DNA of 34,817 nucleotides, taken from NCBI GenBank assembly GCA_030832095.1, contig JAURJT010000046.1, positions 1-34,817 of the forward strand, read 5' to 3'. The notes below the pieces were generated by a model. That model worked only from the letters and a program-made list of their open reading frames with translations. It made no database searches and was not told the origin of the DNA. The DNA comes from Gammaproteobacteria bacterium. GTDB lineage: Bacteria; Pseudomonadota; Gammaproteobacteria; Burkholderiales; Burkholderiaceae_B. Position numbers and translations under genes: made by a program. Below, in pieces: positions 1 to 6,277 of this stretch (position 1 is the first letter of the stretch; every line of letters begins with the position of its first letter).

Positions 1-53
1 ACTACCTTGGCCTTGAAATCGGCCGTATGATTTCTTCTGGGTCGTCTCATCAT
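1..53 (-). mobile_element. IS3-family transposase OrfA, 5' end (runs off left edge)
   Basis: The reverse strand reads ATG at 53-51 and again at 50-48, and translates as MMRRPRRNHTADFKAKV before the window ends. This basic N-terminus followed by an F-K-A-K-V motif is typical of OrfA, the helix-turn-helix protein of IS3-family elements. GGAG lies just upstream on the minus strand. The terminal inverted repeat should lie between about 95 and 115, because the sequence beyond about 115 reads as a different, plus-strand gene relic. The exact IS end cannot be fixed from one side. The family assignment rests on only 17 residues. Confidence 0.72.
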
Positions 54-114
54 TACTCTCCTGGGCGCTCTGCGCCAAAAAGACCAATGACTTTTTATCA
101 CTTATCGGGCAGTC

Positions 115-256
115 TAGTTTAGCCAGACCGGCTCTTTGCTCAGATGGCATGGCTGCGAACGCTGCAGATGTAGGCAAGATGGCTGAGCAACTTGGCCGGA
201 GGCCGCGTTCTTATGCAGATTTTGCTGCCGAGACCAGAGCGCAATGGGAGGCTTAA
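115..256 (+). pseudogene. C-terminal relic of an NAD(P)-binding oxidoreductase-like gene, cut by the IS
   Basis: One plus-strand frame is open from the presumed IS junction to TAA at 254-256. It ends with a protein-like tail that includes LGRRPRSYADFAAETRAQW. Tails with R-P-R/P-S-Y/F-x-D-F-A are common at the ends of NmrA-like and other SDR-type NAD(P)-binding proteins. I read it as the end of such a gene whose upstream part was separated by the IS insertion. The frame has no start codon suited to a free-standing gene. The family assignment comes from the tail motif only and is tentative. Confidence 0.45.
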
Positions 257-261
257 GCATC

Positions 262-284
262 TTGCCGGCAATTTGCCGTACAAT
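262..284 (+). promoter_or_regulatory. Putative operator/promoter of the tacAT pair
   Basis: A perfect 10-bp palindrome TTGCCGGCAA (262-271) is followed by a further half-site TTGCCG (273-278), which abuts a -10-like TACAAT (279-284) about 25 bp before the antitoxin ATG. Ribbon-helix-helix antitoxins normally autorepress at short palindromes over the promoter, so the position is right. No clear -35 hexamer is visible. This is inferred from pattern only. Confidence 0.4.
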
Positions 285-308
285 GTCAAGATTATTGAGG
301 AGCTTGTC

Positions 309-614
309 ATGCCAGCTAAATCCCTTGCCTTACCCCGTACGACGAGACTTCAGTCTGCTCGACTAGAGGCTCGGATCAGTCCTGACCTGCATCTGATTGT
401 CAAGCGTGCTGCAGAAATTCAAGGTCGTACGATGACCGATTTTGTGATCCATGCCCTTCAAATAGCGGCCTCGCAAACAATAGAACGCGCCGACCGCGTG
501 CGCCTGTCAGTGCTCGACCAAGAGGCGTTCGCAAACGCTTTGATTGCGCCTGCCAAGCCGAATGCAGCACTCAAGCGCGCCTTTGCCAAGGCCAACAAGC
601 TTCTTGCTGCGTGA
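309..614 (+). CDS. TacA-type (DUF1778) ribbon-helix-helix antitoxin
   Basis: This 101-residue protein has the DUF1778/TacA layout. An N-terminal ribbon-helix-helix segment (about residues 15-55, with ARISPDLHLIVKRAAEIQGR) should bind operator DNA. A C-terminal tail (about 60-101) should wrap and neutralise the toxin; it contains the family's typical L-x-x-x-x-F-x-x-A-L and P-N-x-x-L-x-x-A-F-x-x-A patterns. The ATG at 309 is preferred over the upstream in-frame start at 192 because it is preceded by GAGGAG, and residues encoded before it do not resemble the family. The stop overlaps the toxin's GTG start, giving translational coupling. Antitoxin of a type II pair with the next gene. Confidence 0.88.
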   Translation: MPAKSLALPRTTRLQSARLEARISPDLHLIVKRAAEIQGRTMTDFVIHALQIAASQTIERADRVRLSVLDQEAFANALIAPAKPNAALKRAFAKANKLLAA

Positions 615-1138
615 AGTCACGTGTGACTGTAAGCACGAAGGTACCTAAATTTTTTGTTTCTGCGCTAGCTCTCACTGCTGATCGCACGAAGTTTACGTGC
701 GGCATTGAACCACTAGATCGGTACTTTCGTACTCAGGTGAGCCAAGACATTAAACGCCGAGTGTCTGCTTGTTTCGTGGCAAACGACAATATGGGACAGA
801 TCGCGGGCTATTACACGCTGGCCTCGGCGAGTATTTTGTTATCGGACCTACCCGAGACGCTTGCGAAAAAACTACCTCGCTACCCCAGCGTGCCGGCAGT
901 GCGCATGGGGCGGTTGGCCGTGAGCGATTCCTTCAAGGGCAAAGGCCTCGGAGCCGCATTATTAGCCGATGCCCTCAGGCGTGCGGCCGCAGCAGAGATC
1001 GCAGCGTATGCGCTAGTCGTTGATGCCAAAGACGAGTCGGCCGCCGGGTTCTACGCTCACCACGGGTTCATTGCGCTCCCAGAACAACCGCTGTTTCTCT
1101 TTCTGCCCCTTGCGACAGTCAAATCCTTGCTTGTCTGA
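611..1138 (+). CDS. TacT-type GNAT acetyltransferase toxin
   Basis: A 175-residue GCN5-related N-acetyltransferase. Known TacT/AtaT-like toxins acetylate the amino group of aminoacyl-tRNAs and stop translation; that activity is inferred here from family and context. Visible features are the opening F-x-C-G-x-x-x-L-D-x-Y-F (residues 28-39), the acetyl-CoA pyrophosphate loop in RLAVSDSFKGKGLGAALL (about 101-118), and the FYAHHGF segment with Tyr148, equivalent to the catalytic Tyr of Salmonella TacT. The start is GTG at 611, overlapping the antitoxin TGA. The length is normal for the family and the gene looks intact, so the pair is probably functional. Confidence 0.88.
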   Translation: MKSRVTVSTKVPKFFVSALALTADRTKFTCGIEPLDRYFRTQVSQDIKRRVSACFVANDNMGQIAGYYTLASASILLSDLPETLAKKLPRYPSVPAVRMGRLAVSDSFKGKGLGAALLADALRRAAAAEIAAYALVVDAKDESAAGFYAHHGFIALPEQPLFLFLPLATVKSLLV

Positions 1139-1205
1139 TCCATATAGATTCGTGGATCGGACTGGCTGCAAGATTTGTACACCACGCGAGTGACTTCAGT
1201 CATTG

Positions 1206-1240
1206 GTTAGTATCCCTCCCGCAGACCAAAAGCAAAAAAC
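1206..1240 (+). repeat. 35-bp direct repeat, copy 1
   Basis: This stretch (core CCCTCCCGCAGACC) matches 3530-3564 at 34 of 35 positions; the only difference is at position 6. The two copies have the same orientation and bracket a 2.3-kb block of three unrelated genes. It is not a tRNA end that I can fold, nor an integron attC with the GTTRRRY core. Confidence 0.85.
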
Positions 1241-1289
1241 TTGAGATCACGTGAGACTGAATACATCCAGCCATCTGCGTGTATTGTCT

Positions 1290-1318
1290 CTGTCAGGAGT
1301 GCTAGGTGGGATTCTGCC
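1290..1318 (+). repeat. Dispersed repeat fragment, copy A
   Basis: The sequence matches 6114-6142 at 24 of 29 positions in the same orientation and includes GGGATTCTGCC in both. On the reverse strand both copies encode the pattern G-R-I-P-x-x-T-P-x-R-x-N. It lies 50 bp downstream of the first 35-bp repeat, so the two may be parts of one larger intergenic repeat. Confidence 0.5.
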
Positions 1319-1367
1319 TATGTCTCCGTGCCGCGGGTCGGGCTTGTATTTCAATCTGGAGAATGCT

Positions 1368-1829
1368 TTGAAAGTAAACGCTTTGTTCTTTGCTCTATTT
1401 ATGTACATGCCTTTTTTGACTTTGGCTCAACACAATCACGCAGGGCAGACTCCTTATGCAGGAATGCAAAACCGAGCCATAAAAGCGCTGTCCGACAGCG
1501 ACATCAACGAGCTTCGGCGTGGGGGTGGATGGGGGCTGGCCCTTGCTGCCGAACTCAACGGTATGCCCGGCCCTTCTCATCTGCTAGAGCTCAAAGACAA
1601 CAAGATCCCGTTGGCTGCTGACCAAGTCGATAAAACACAGGTGTTGTTGGACGAAATGCGTAAAGCAGCCATACCGACAGGCGAGCGCTTGATTGCGGCA
1701 GAAAAAGCCTTGGAAGCCGCCTTTGCCTCAGGAAACGTGGACGAGATTAGTCTTTCACTCCAATCAAAAATGGCCCCTCTGTCCTCCAGTATGAGCCCAA
1801 GACCCGTCAGTCATCCCAAGGCTGCTTAG
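1368..1829 (+). CDS. Periplasmic CpxP/heavy-metal-sensor-like protein with altered C-terminus
   Basis: A secreted 153-residue protein. I choose the TTG at 1368 because it is preceded by GGAG at 7-nt spacing and gives a clean signal peptide ending ...TLA before QHNHAG (cut near residue 20). The longer GTG start at 1251 would translate through repeat DNA. The mature part has the conserved PYAGMQNRAIKALSD and GLALAAELNGMPGPSHLLEL motifs seen in small periplasmic proteins annotated as Spy/CpxP-like or periplasmic metal sensors, followed by predicted helices. After about residue 135 the usual helical tail is replaced by a Ser/Pro-rich stretch that I cannot align to the family, and the stop overlaps the convergent DUF4188 gene. 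Probably a recombined or truncated copy. Confidence 0.62.
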   Translation: MKVNALFFALFMYMPFLTLAQHNHAGQTPYAGMQNRAIKALSDSDINELRRGGGWGLALAAELNGMPGPSHLLELKDNKIPLAADQVDKTQVLLDEMRKAAIPTGERLIAAEKALEAAFASGNVDEISLSLQSKMAPLSSSMSPRPVSHPKAA

Positions 1830-2308
1830 CTTGCCAACCTACCCGATGCTGATTTGAGGTTCCCCTTTGCTTGAACCAGCAGACCGGCCTTCCCTAAACC
1901 AAAGGCAGGCATGTTCGCGTACACGTTCTCATAAGTACCGGGGCTGACTTTGTAGGTTTCGTGCCATATGCCAACACTACCGTCTGTACCAACAGCTTTG
2001 TTGAATGCTTGCCAAGCTGGTAAATGTGCCGAATCTTTGTTCTTTGCGTAATCAATGAGTTGCTCCATTGAACGCCAGTATTGAACCAAAATGATCGTTC
2101 GAGAAAACCACATTTCATGGTGAATCAGACCCAACTCTGGTCTTGTATAAAGTTCCCGTAGCATTTTTGGCATCGCGTTTAGCACGGGTAAATACTTGTG
2201 AACTGCTAATGGTTTGTTGATTCGCATGCCAATCAAAAATACGACAAAATCGCCCTCCATCTTTGCGGTCATTCGGTCTTTGTAGATCATAGACATTCTA
2301 TTCATCAA
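1826..2308 (-). CDS. DUF4188 domain protein
   Basis: A 160-residue soluble protein with the DUF4188 hallmarks EGDFVVFLIGMRINK (about 18-32), MWFSRTIILVQYWRS (about 66-80), HLPAWQAFNKAVG and VGIWHETY. This family has a dimeric alpha/beta-barrel-like fold and is sometimes annotated as a monooxygenase or aldoxime-dehydratase-like protein; its function is not established. Length is normal. Three in-frame ATGs lie at the 5' end (2308, 2305, 2293); none has a strong ribosome binding site, so the start is uncertain by a few codons. It is convergent with the preceding gene, the two stop codons overlapping, and divergent from the nucleotidyltransferase gene. Confidence 0.82.
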   Translation of the reverse strand: MMNRMSMIYKDRMTAKMEGDFVVFLIGMRINKPLAVHKYLPVLNAMPKMLRELYTRPELGLIHHEMWFSRTIILVQYWRSMEQLIDYAKNKDSAHLPAWQAFNKAVGTDGSVGIWHETYKVSPGTYENVYANMPAFGLGKAGLLVQAKGNLKSASGRLAS

Positions 2309-2477
2309 CAGAAAAAATCTTGTGCTTACGCAATGTGAACAACTGCTAAATTGACAGCGTCGATTTATATATTACAAAATATTTTGTGACCTAAGCCAGT
2401 TGCGTTTTTGCACCTTCGGATGGAATGTGAAATATGGTGAGCACCTCACTTACACCACTATGGTGGCGCTTACCTAT

Positions 2478-2517
2478 GTTTCCGGCAAAAACTAGATAAG
2501 AATATTTTGCCGGAAAC
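2478..2517. promoter_or_regulatory. 13-bp inverted repeat abutting a start codon
   Basis: The arms GTTTCCGGCAAAA (2478-2490) and TTTTGCCGGAAAC (2505-2517) are perfectly complementary and separated by 14 bases. The right arm ends 3 bases before the TTG start of the nucleotidyltransferase gene and contains the only plausible ribosome binding site (GGAAA). It could be a protein operator or an mRNA hairpin that hides the ribosome binding site. Both are inference from sequence. Confidence 0.7.
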
Positions 2518-2520
2518 AAT

Positions 2521-3516
2521 TTGAAATCATTATCGAACCAACAGCGACTTCACCAAGTCAATACCTCGCAGCTTTACGAAAACTATCGTGCTGCTCAGAG
2601 TCATGCTGCGTCCTACACCTACGGTATGCGCTGGAAAACGGTACGCGGTACCGAATATCTGTTCAGAGATCGGGATCGACGCGGCAACGGTAAGTCGTTT
2701 GGGCCGCGGTCGCCGCAAACCGAGGATTTATTAGCGGTATTTTCTGCTGGCCGCCAAGCAGCGAAAGAACGCTTTCTTTTAATTACCGAAAAAATTCAAG
2801 AGCAAGCCAGGCTCAACAAAGCCTTGAGGTTAAATCGTGTCCCTCGTGTTGTGGCTCGCGTGCTTCGCGAACTCGAACGAGCCGGGGTGCACGACAGCCT
2901 TACTGTCATTGGTACCCAAGCACTGTATGCCTATGAGGCAGAGGGAGGTGCTCATTTTTTTTTCGAATTACTTGCCTCAGGTGACGTTGACTTGCTCTAC
3001 GATGGGCGTAAAAAAATGACTGTCGTATCCGAAAAACTAGACGGTAACGGCCTGCTAGGGCTGTTAAAAAATGCAGATAAAACGTTTGAGTGCGTTCGTG
3101 AAAATGGCTACCGAGCCGCGAATGCTGGGCAATTCATGGTTGATCTGGTAACGGCACCGAGTGGCATGCCTACGACTGACCTTGTTACCTTCGCCGAGTC
3201 TGATCTTGTCGCAGTCGAGGTGCCAGGATTGCAGTGGCTGCTGAATTCTCCCAAACTCGACGCGATCGCCATTGATGAAGACGGTTGGCCTGTGCCAATG
3301 CGGGTACCAGACCCGCGAGCTTTTGCATTGCATAAAGCTTGGCTCTCTGGTCTATCAACTCGAGAAACGATTAAAAAGCCGCGCGACTTTGAACAAGCAC
3401 GAATCGTGGCAAAATTGGTTCGAGAGAACATGCCGCAGCGTTTATTTGAAAGCACGCTGACATCTTTACATGGTGATATACGCAAGATGCTGCCGCTCAT
3501 ACTTGCCGAAGAGTAA
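2521..3516 (+). CDS. NTP_transf_8 family nucleotidyltransferase
   Basis: A 331-residue protein. The N-terminal 100 residues carry the family's opening (QLYENYRAA, YGMRWKTVRGTEYLFR, GNGKSFGPRSPQTE), followed by a nucleotidyltransferase core with VIGTQALYAYEA (about 129-139; the G-S/T helix motif) and ASGDVDLLYD (152-161; acidic metal-binding D155 and D157). This is the PF12281-type family, often labelled GSU2395/2396-like. Related minimal nucleotidyltransferases act as toxins that modify tRNA or proteins, but this family's substrate is not known to me. The TTG start at 2521 is supported by N-terminal family similarity; no ATG fits. It sits alone between the inverted repeat and a direct repeat in a toxin-antitoxin-rich region. 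Confidence 0.8.
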   Translation: MKSLSNQQRLHQVNTSQLYENYRAAQSHAASYTYGMRWKTVRGTEYLFRDRDRRGNGKSFGPRSPQTEDLLAVFSAGRQAAKERFLLITEKIQEQARLNKALRLNRVPRVVARVLRELERAGVHDSLTVIGTQALYAYEAEGGAHFFFELLASGDVDLLYDGRKKMTVVSEKLDGNGLLGLLKNADKTFECVRENGYRAANAGQFMVDLVTAPSGMPTTDLVTFAESDLVAVEVPGLQWLLNSPKLDAIAIDEDGWPVPMRVPDPRAFALHKAWLSGLSTRETIKKPRDFEQARIVAKLVRENMPQRLFESTLTSLHGDIRKMLPLILAEE

Positions 3517-3529
3517 AAACTCATGGGCA

Positions 3530-3564
3530 GTTAGCATCCCTCCCGCAGACCAAAAGCAAAAAAC
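3530..3564 (+). repeat. 35-bp direct repeat, copy 2
   Basis: Second copy of the repeat at 1206-1240 (34/35 identical, same orientation). It starts 14 bp after the nucleotidyltransferase stop codon and is followed within about 65 bp by the broken end of hicB. Confidence 0.85.
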
Positions 3565-3627
3565 CTTAGATTGCAGCACCTCAGGCGGTTTGTGATGTCG
3601 TCAAGGCTGCCCCGCCAAAATTTGGCT

Positions 3628-3816
3628 CTACCCCGGCTCTACGCCACAGGCGGTCATTTCGGCAACGACTTCGCCAACGACTCGGCGGATACCGGAAAGC
3701 GCTTTTTCAGGGGTAGCTGCAAGCCAGCAGAGAGAGGGAAACTCTGTGCACAAACCCACATGCTCGTTGTCTTCGGCAGACCAGGTGACTCGATAGGTGT
3801 AATGATTGATGTTCAT
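3628..3816 (-). pseudogene. hicB: HicB antitoxin, C-terminally truncated
   Basis: The 62 residues begin MNINHYTYRVTWSAEDNEHVGLCTEFPSL and continue WLAATPEKALSGIRRVVGEVVAEM, the complete N-terminal HicB fold that binds and blocks HicA. Full-length members then carry a ribbon-helix-helix or Arc-like DNA-binding domain of about 45-50 residues; here the frame stops after ACGVEPG and no continuation is found in other frames. The break lies about 65 bp from the second 35-bp repeat, suggesting recombination removed the 3' end. The ATG overlaps the TGA of the hicA relic, the usual hicAB coupling. A short antitoxin may still be made, but it should have lost autoregulation. Confidence 0.75.
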
Positions 3817-4025
3817 GGTTTAACTCCTAAAATCTCAATGGCAAGCAGGACTTGTCGAACTTGATAAGCCTTTGCCTTTCCATTGTTGTTCAAAATATTG
3901 ACTCTCGGATTTCCAGGCCATGGCGTTTTGTAGAAGGCGTGACTGCTGCCGTTTTGCCTCGGTTTTCCAAAATAGCTTTCACACACACGCTGTAGCTCGG
4001 GAAAGCTGTTGAGAAAGAATCCCCT
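3813..4025 (-). pseudogene. hicA: HicA mRNA-interferase toxin, no visible start codon
   Basis: The minus-strand frame ending at TGA 3815-3813 reads FLNSFPELQRVCESYFG, KPRQNGSSHAFYKTPWPGN and PRVNILNNNGKAKAYQVRQ, then VLLAIEILGVKP. This matches the double-stranded-RNA-binding-like fold of HicA, including the G-S-S-H segment with the catalytic His. Upstream of the Phe codons the frame has no ATG, GTG or TTG before a TAG at about 4044, so the toxin seems to have lost its start, perhaps by a small deletion at about 4020-4030. A rare start codon cannot be excluded. Gene order toxin then antitoxin, with ATGA overlap, is standard. Confidence 0.68.
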
Positions 4026-4172
4026 AAGGTTGCTGGGTGACCTAGTGCGCTAAAACTGATAAATTTCGTACATGCGTTTTACGCTAATAATGATACTAAG
4101 GTTAAGTCAGTCAAAAGCATGGTGCTCGCTGTAGCACTTCGACATCAGTATTAGTCTCTGAAAAGGAAAAGC

Positions 4173-4586
4173 ATGAGAGACAGCACGACCGTTTTGATGT
4201 TCTGTGCCTTGGTGCTGCTGCCTGGGCTATTTGGTAACAGCGCTGAGGCGCAGTGGCTGAGTATGCATGAGGACGCAACCCTCACTACCTATACCGAACG
4301 CAGCGAGCTTATTCAAATGGATAGGTTTGTGAATGTGGCAGAGATGCTTGACTACAAACGCAAGTTGCGAAATGAAGAAGGACACATATTTCATTCGGCG
4401 GTCATCAAGGCGCAATATAACTGCCTTGATAATCTTGTGAGGATCTACACGATTGAGTTCTTTGAAGAGCCGATGGCCCGCGGGACTCTGGTCAATACAC
4501 AAAAAATCTACGGGCCATGGAAAGCCATCAATCCGCGAAGCGTTGAGCAACAGCTCAAAAATTTCTCCTGTACGGGGAAAAAATAG
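4173..4586 (+). CDS. Surface-adhesin E-like secreted protein
   Basis: A 137-residue protein with a signal peptide (residues 1-26, cut after AEA, before QWLS). The mature part resembles the surface-adhesin E family (PF16747): a short beta-rich domain starting with a W-x-x-M/L-H-E/D-x-x-A segment, a central MLDYKRK strand, and a conserved cysteine pair, here in YNCLDNLVRIYTIEFF and the terminal FSCTGKK. The family was named from a Haemophilus adhesin, but most members are uncharacterised envelope proteins. The ATG at 4173 is preceded by AAAAGGAAAAGC, a usable ribosome binding site. It is monocistronic. Confidence 0.62.
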   Translation: MRDSTTVLMFCALVLLPGLFGNSAEAQWLSMHEDATLTTYTERSELIQMDRFVNVAEMLDYKRKLRNEEGHIFHSAVIKAQYNCLDNLVRIYTIEFFEEPMARGTLVNTQKIYGPWKAINPRSVEQQLKNFSCTGKK

Positions 4587-4887
4587 CTTTTGATCTAGGC
4601 GTATGACAAGCCGTTACAGTTTTTAAATCAAGATGTTTAAATTTTCACGATCTAATTAGCCGGTACTAAGCTGTTGATGCACGCATCCAGATCGGCAGCT
4701 TCGGTAGCAGTGCTACTGTAAATGGCCTTCGCAATGGTGGCTAACGATTCGCTATGATTAGGGGTCTTAGCTGGCTTTAGCATCAGGTAGATAGAAAACT
4801 TGCAGAGCATCAGCTTAAATGACTCATAAGTTGCGTCTTTGAACGAGCGCGGTATTGCAATCACCAAAAGATAACGAGAAGAAGACT
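4587..4887. other. Intergenic stretch without a convincing gene
   Basis: About 300 bases. The only open frame is a minus-strand run of 71 codons (4867-4652) that needs a TTG start, has no ribosome binding site and matches no family I recognise. It overlaps the leader of the next gene. A small gene cannot be excluded, but nothing supports one. Confidence 0.4.
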
Positions 4888-5823
4888 ATGACAAGAATTC
4901 ATTTCAACGATGTTGTCACAAGAGATGGCTTTCAAATTGAGCCAAACTTTATTGCGACTGACGACAAAGTGAAGTTAATCGATGAACTCAGCGACTGTGG
5001 TTTTGCCAAAATCGAAGTGACCTCATTTACGTCACCCAAATCTATTCCAATGCTCAGAGATGCAGAAGAGGTAATGGGTCGAATTAAACGAGTTGCTGGA
5101 GTTGAATACACCGTCTTGGTGCCAAATCTTCGGGGTGCTGAGCGGGCTTTTGAATCTAAAGCTGACGAACTTAACTTGGTCATGTCAACATCCGAAACCC
5201 ACAACCTAGCGAACCTCAGAATGGGGAGAGAAAAGAGTTTTGCGGGTTTGGCAGAGGTCATCAAATACGTTGATGGCAAGACTCCAATTAATGTTTCGCT
5301 CTCTACTTCCTTTGGTTGCCCCATGGAGGGTGAGGTTTCTCAAGATGTTGTTGAGGGGTTTGCTCAGAGATTTGCAGATCTGGGTGTGAGGGGCCTTACC
5401 ATTTGCGATACAACCGGAATGGCCAATCCAGATCAAGTCAAAAAGATGTGCGGTTCTTTGCAAAAACGCTTTCCAAGCCTTCAGCTGACTTTGCACTTTC
5501 ACAATACAAGAGGCATGGGCTTAGCGAATATCTTGGCTGCAGTCCAATCTGGCATTGTTCGCTTCGACGGATCTCTGGGTGGCTTAGGTGGCTGCCCCTA
5601 TGCTCCTGGAGCAAGTGGCAATGTTTCTAGTGAGGATGCCATTCATATGCTGGATGCCATGGGGTATGACACTGGTATCAACATCCCAAAATTATTGCAG
5701 CTTGCTAGAGAGTTGCCCCAAATTGTTGGCCATGAAGTTCCCGGTCAGGTCGCAAAAGCAGGCAGCACTTTCACATTGCATCCTGAACCTAGTTATGTGG
5801 ATGCACTGCGCAATCAAATTTAA
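4888..5823 (+). CDS. Hydroxymethylglutaryl-CoA lyase family enzyme
   Basis: A 311-residue TIM-barrel enzyme of the HMGL-like family, expected to split a 3-hydroxy-3-methylglutaryl-CoA-type substrate by retro-aldol (HMG-CoA to acetoacetate and acetyl-CoA). Seen: RDGFQ at 12-16 (usually RDGLQ; Arg and Asp are catalytic and metal-site residues), metal-binding HFHNTRG with His203 and His205, and the signature loop GGLGGCPYAPGASGNVSSED with catalytic Cys236. All key residues are present and length is normal. The ATG at 4888 is chosen over the in-frame start at 4855 because GAGAAGAAGA lies just before it and MTRIHFNDVV fits the family N-terminus. It stands alone, with no leucine-degradation genes nearby. 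The exact substrate is uncertain. Confidence 0.85.
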   Translation: MTRIHFNDVVTRDGFQIEPNFIATDDKVKLIDELSDCGFAKIEVTSFTSPKSIPMLRDAEEVMGRIKRVAGVEYTVLVPNLRGAERAFESKADELNLVMSTSETHNLANLRMGREKSFAGLAEVIKYVDGKTPINVSLSTSFGCPMEGEVSQDVVEGFAQRFADLGVRGLTICDTTGMANPDQVKKMCGSLQKRFPSLQLTLHFHNTRGMGLANILAAVQSGIVRFDGSLGGLGGCPYAPGASGNVSSEDAIHMLDAMGYDTGINIPKLLQLARELPQIVGHEVPGQVAKAGSTFTLHPEPSYVDALRNQI

Positions 5824-5878
5824 TTACAAAAACTAAAGCGATTGTTGCTAAGTGCAGGCGTAAGAGGCAACAGATATG

Positions 5879-5904
5879 GCACTGACAGCTGCATTTGTCA
5901 GTGC
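5879..5904 (+). terminator. Hairpin after the HMG-CoA lyase gene
   Basis: Perfect 9-bp stem GCACTGACA (5879-5887) with TGTCAGTGC (5896-5904) and an 8-base loop, 55 bases after the stop codon. There is no U-tract, so it may be a weak terminator or an RNA-stabilising stem. Confidence 0.4.
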
Positions 5905-6113
5905 GATCTGCTTATCCATCGCTTAAGTAAGACTGGCCAGAACGATTCGTAAGACCGGGCTGATCTCGGTGTTCAAAAAAGAGAAGTATTTTATGATGCA
6001 GCGAATCAATCATCGGTTGGGTCAGCATGGGTATATTCACCTGGGGCGTCGTCTTTTTTACCACCGGGCAGTACTCATCAAACTCGGCAAAATGCGATCT
6101 ATGCGCATTTTTT

Positions 6114-6142
6114 CTGACAGGAGTTCTTAGCGGGATTCTGCC
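6114..6142 (+). repeat. Dispersed repeat fragment, copy B
   Basis: It matches 1290-1318 at 24 of 29 positions and shares the reverse-strand coding pattern G-R-I-P-x-x-T-P-x-R-x-N. It lies in the gap before the autotransporter gene. Confidence 0.5.
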
Positions 6143-6277
6143 GACTCTCTTACTTTCTATCGAATACAAATAACCCTTGCGAGCTAGAGGCCCTTGGGTT
6201 AAAAAGACCTTAACGCACAGGCTGGGTTCGGTGTGTATGCCTGTCATGCCGTTTGTTGACCCTAACCCGGAGTTTTC

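Larger units (their letters stand above)
5824..6277. other. Intergenic region with repeat remnant
   Basis: A 454-base gap. It contains a hairpin just after the lyase gene and a repeat fragment at 6114-6142. A 168-codon minus-strand open frame (6418-5912) runs through it but starts inside the autotransporter signal-peptide region and resembles no known protein except for the repeat-encoded G-R-I-P/T-P stretch. GGAG at 6270-6273 serves the next gene. Confidence 0.5.

Noticed and set aside
1206..1240. Repeat as a tRNA 3' end (attachment site) or integron attC
   Set aside because: CTCCCGCAGACCA resembles an acceptor end, but no T-arm or matching 5' acceptor strand is found, and the GTTRRRY core is not met.
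4652..4867. 71-codon minus-strand open frame
   Set aside because: Needs a TTG start without a ribosome binding site, overlaps the lyase gene leader and matches no family I know.
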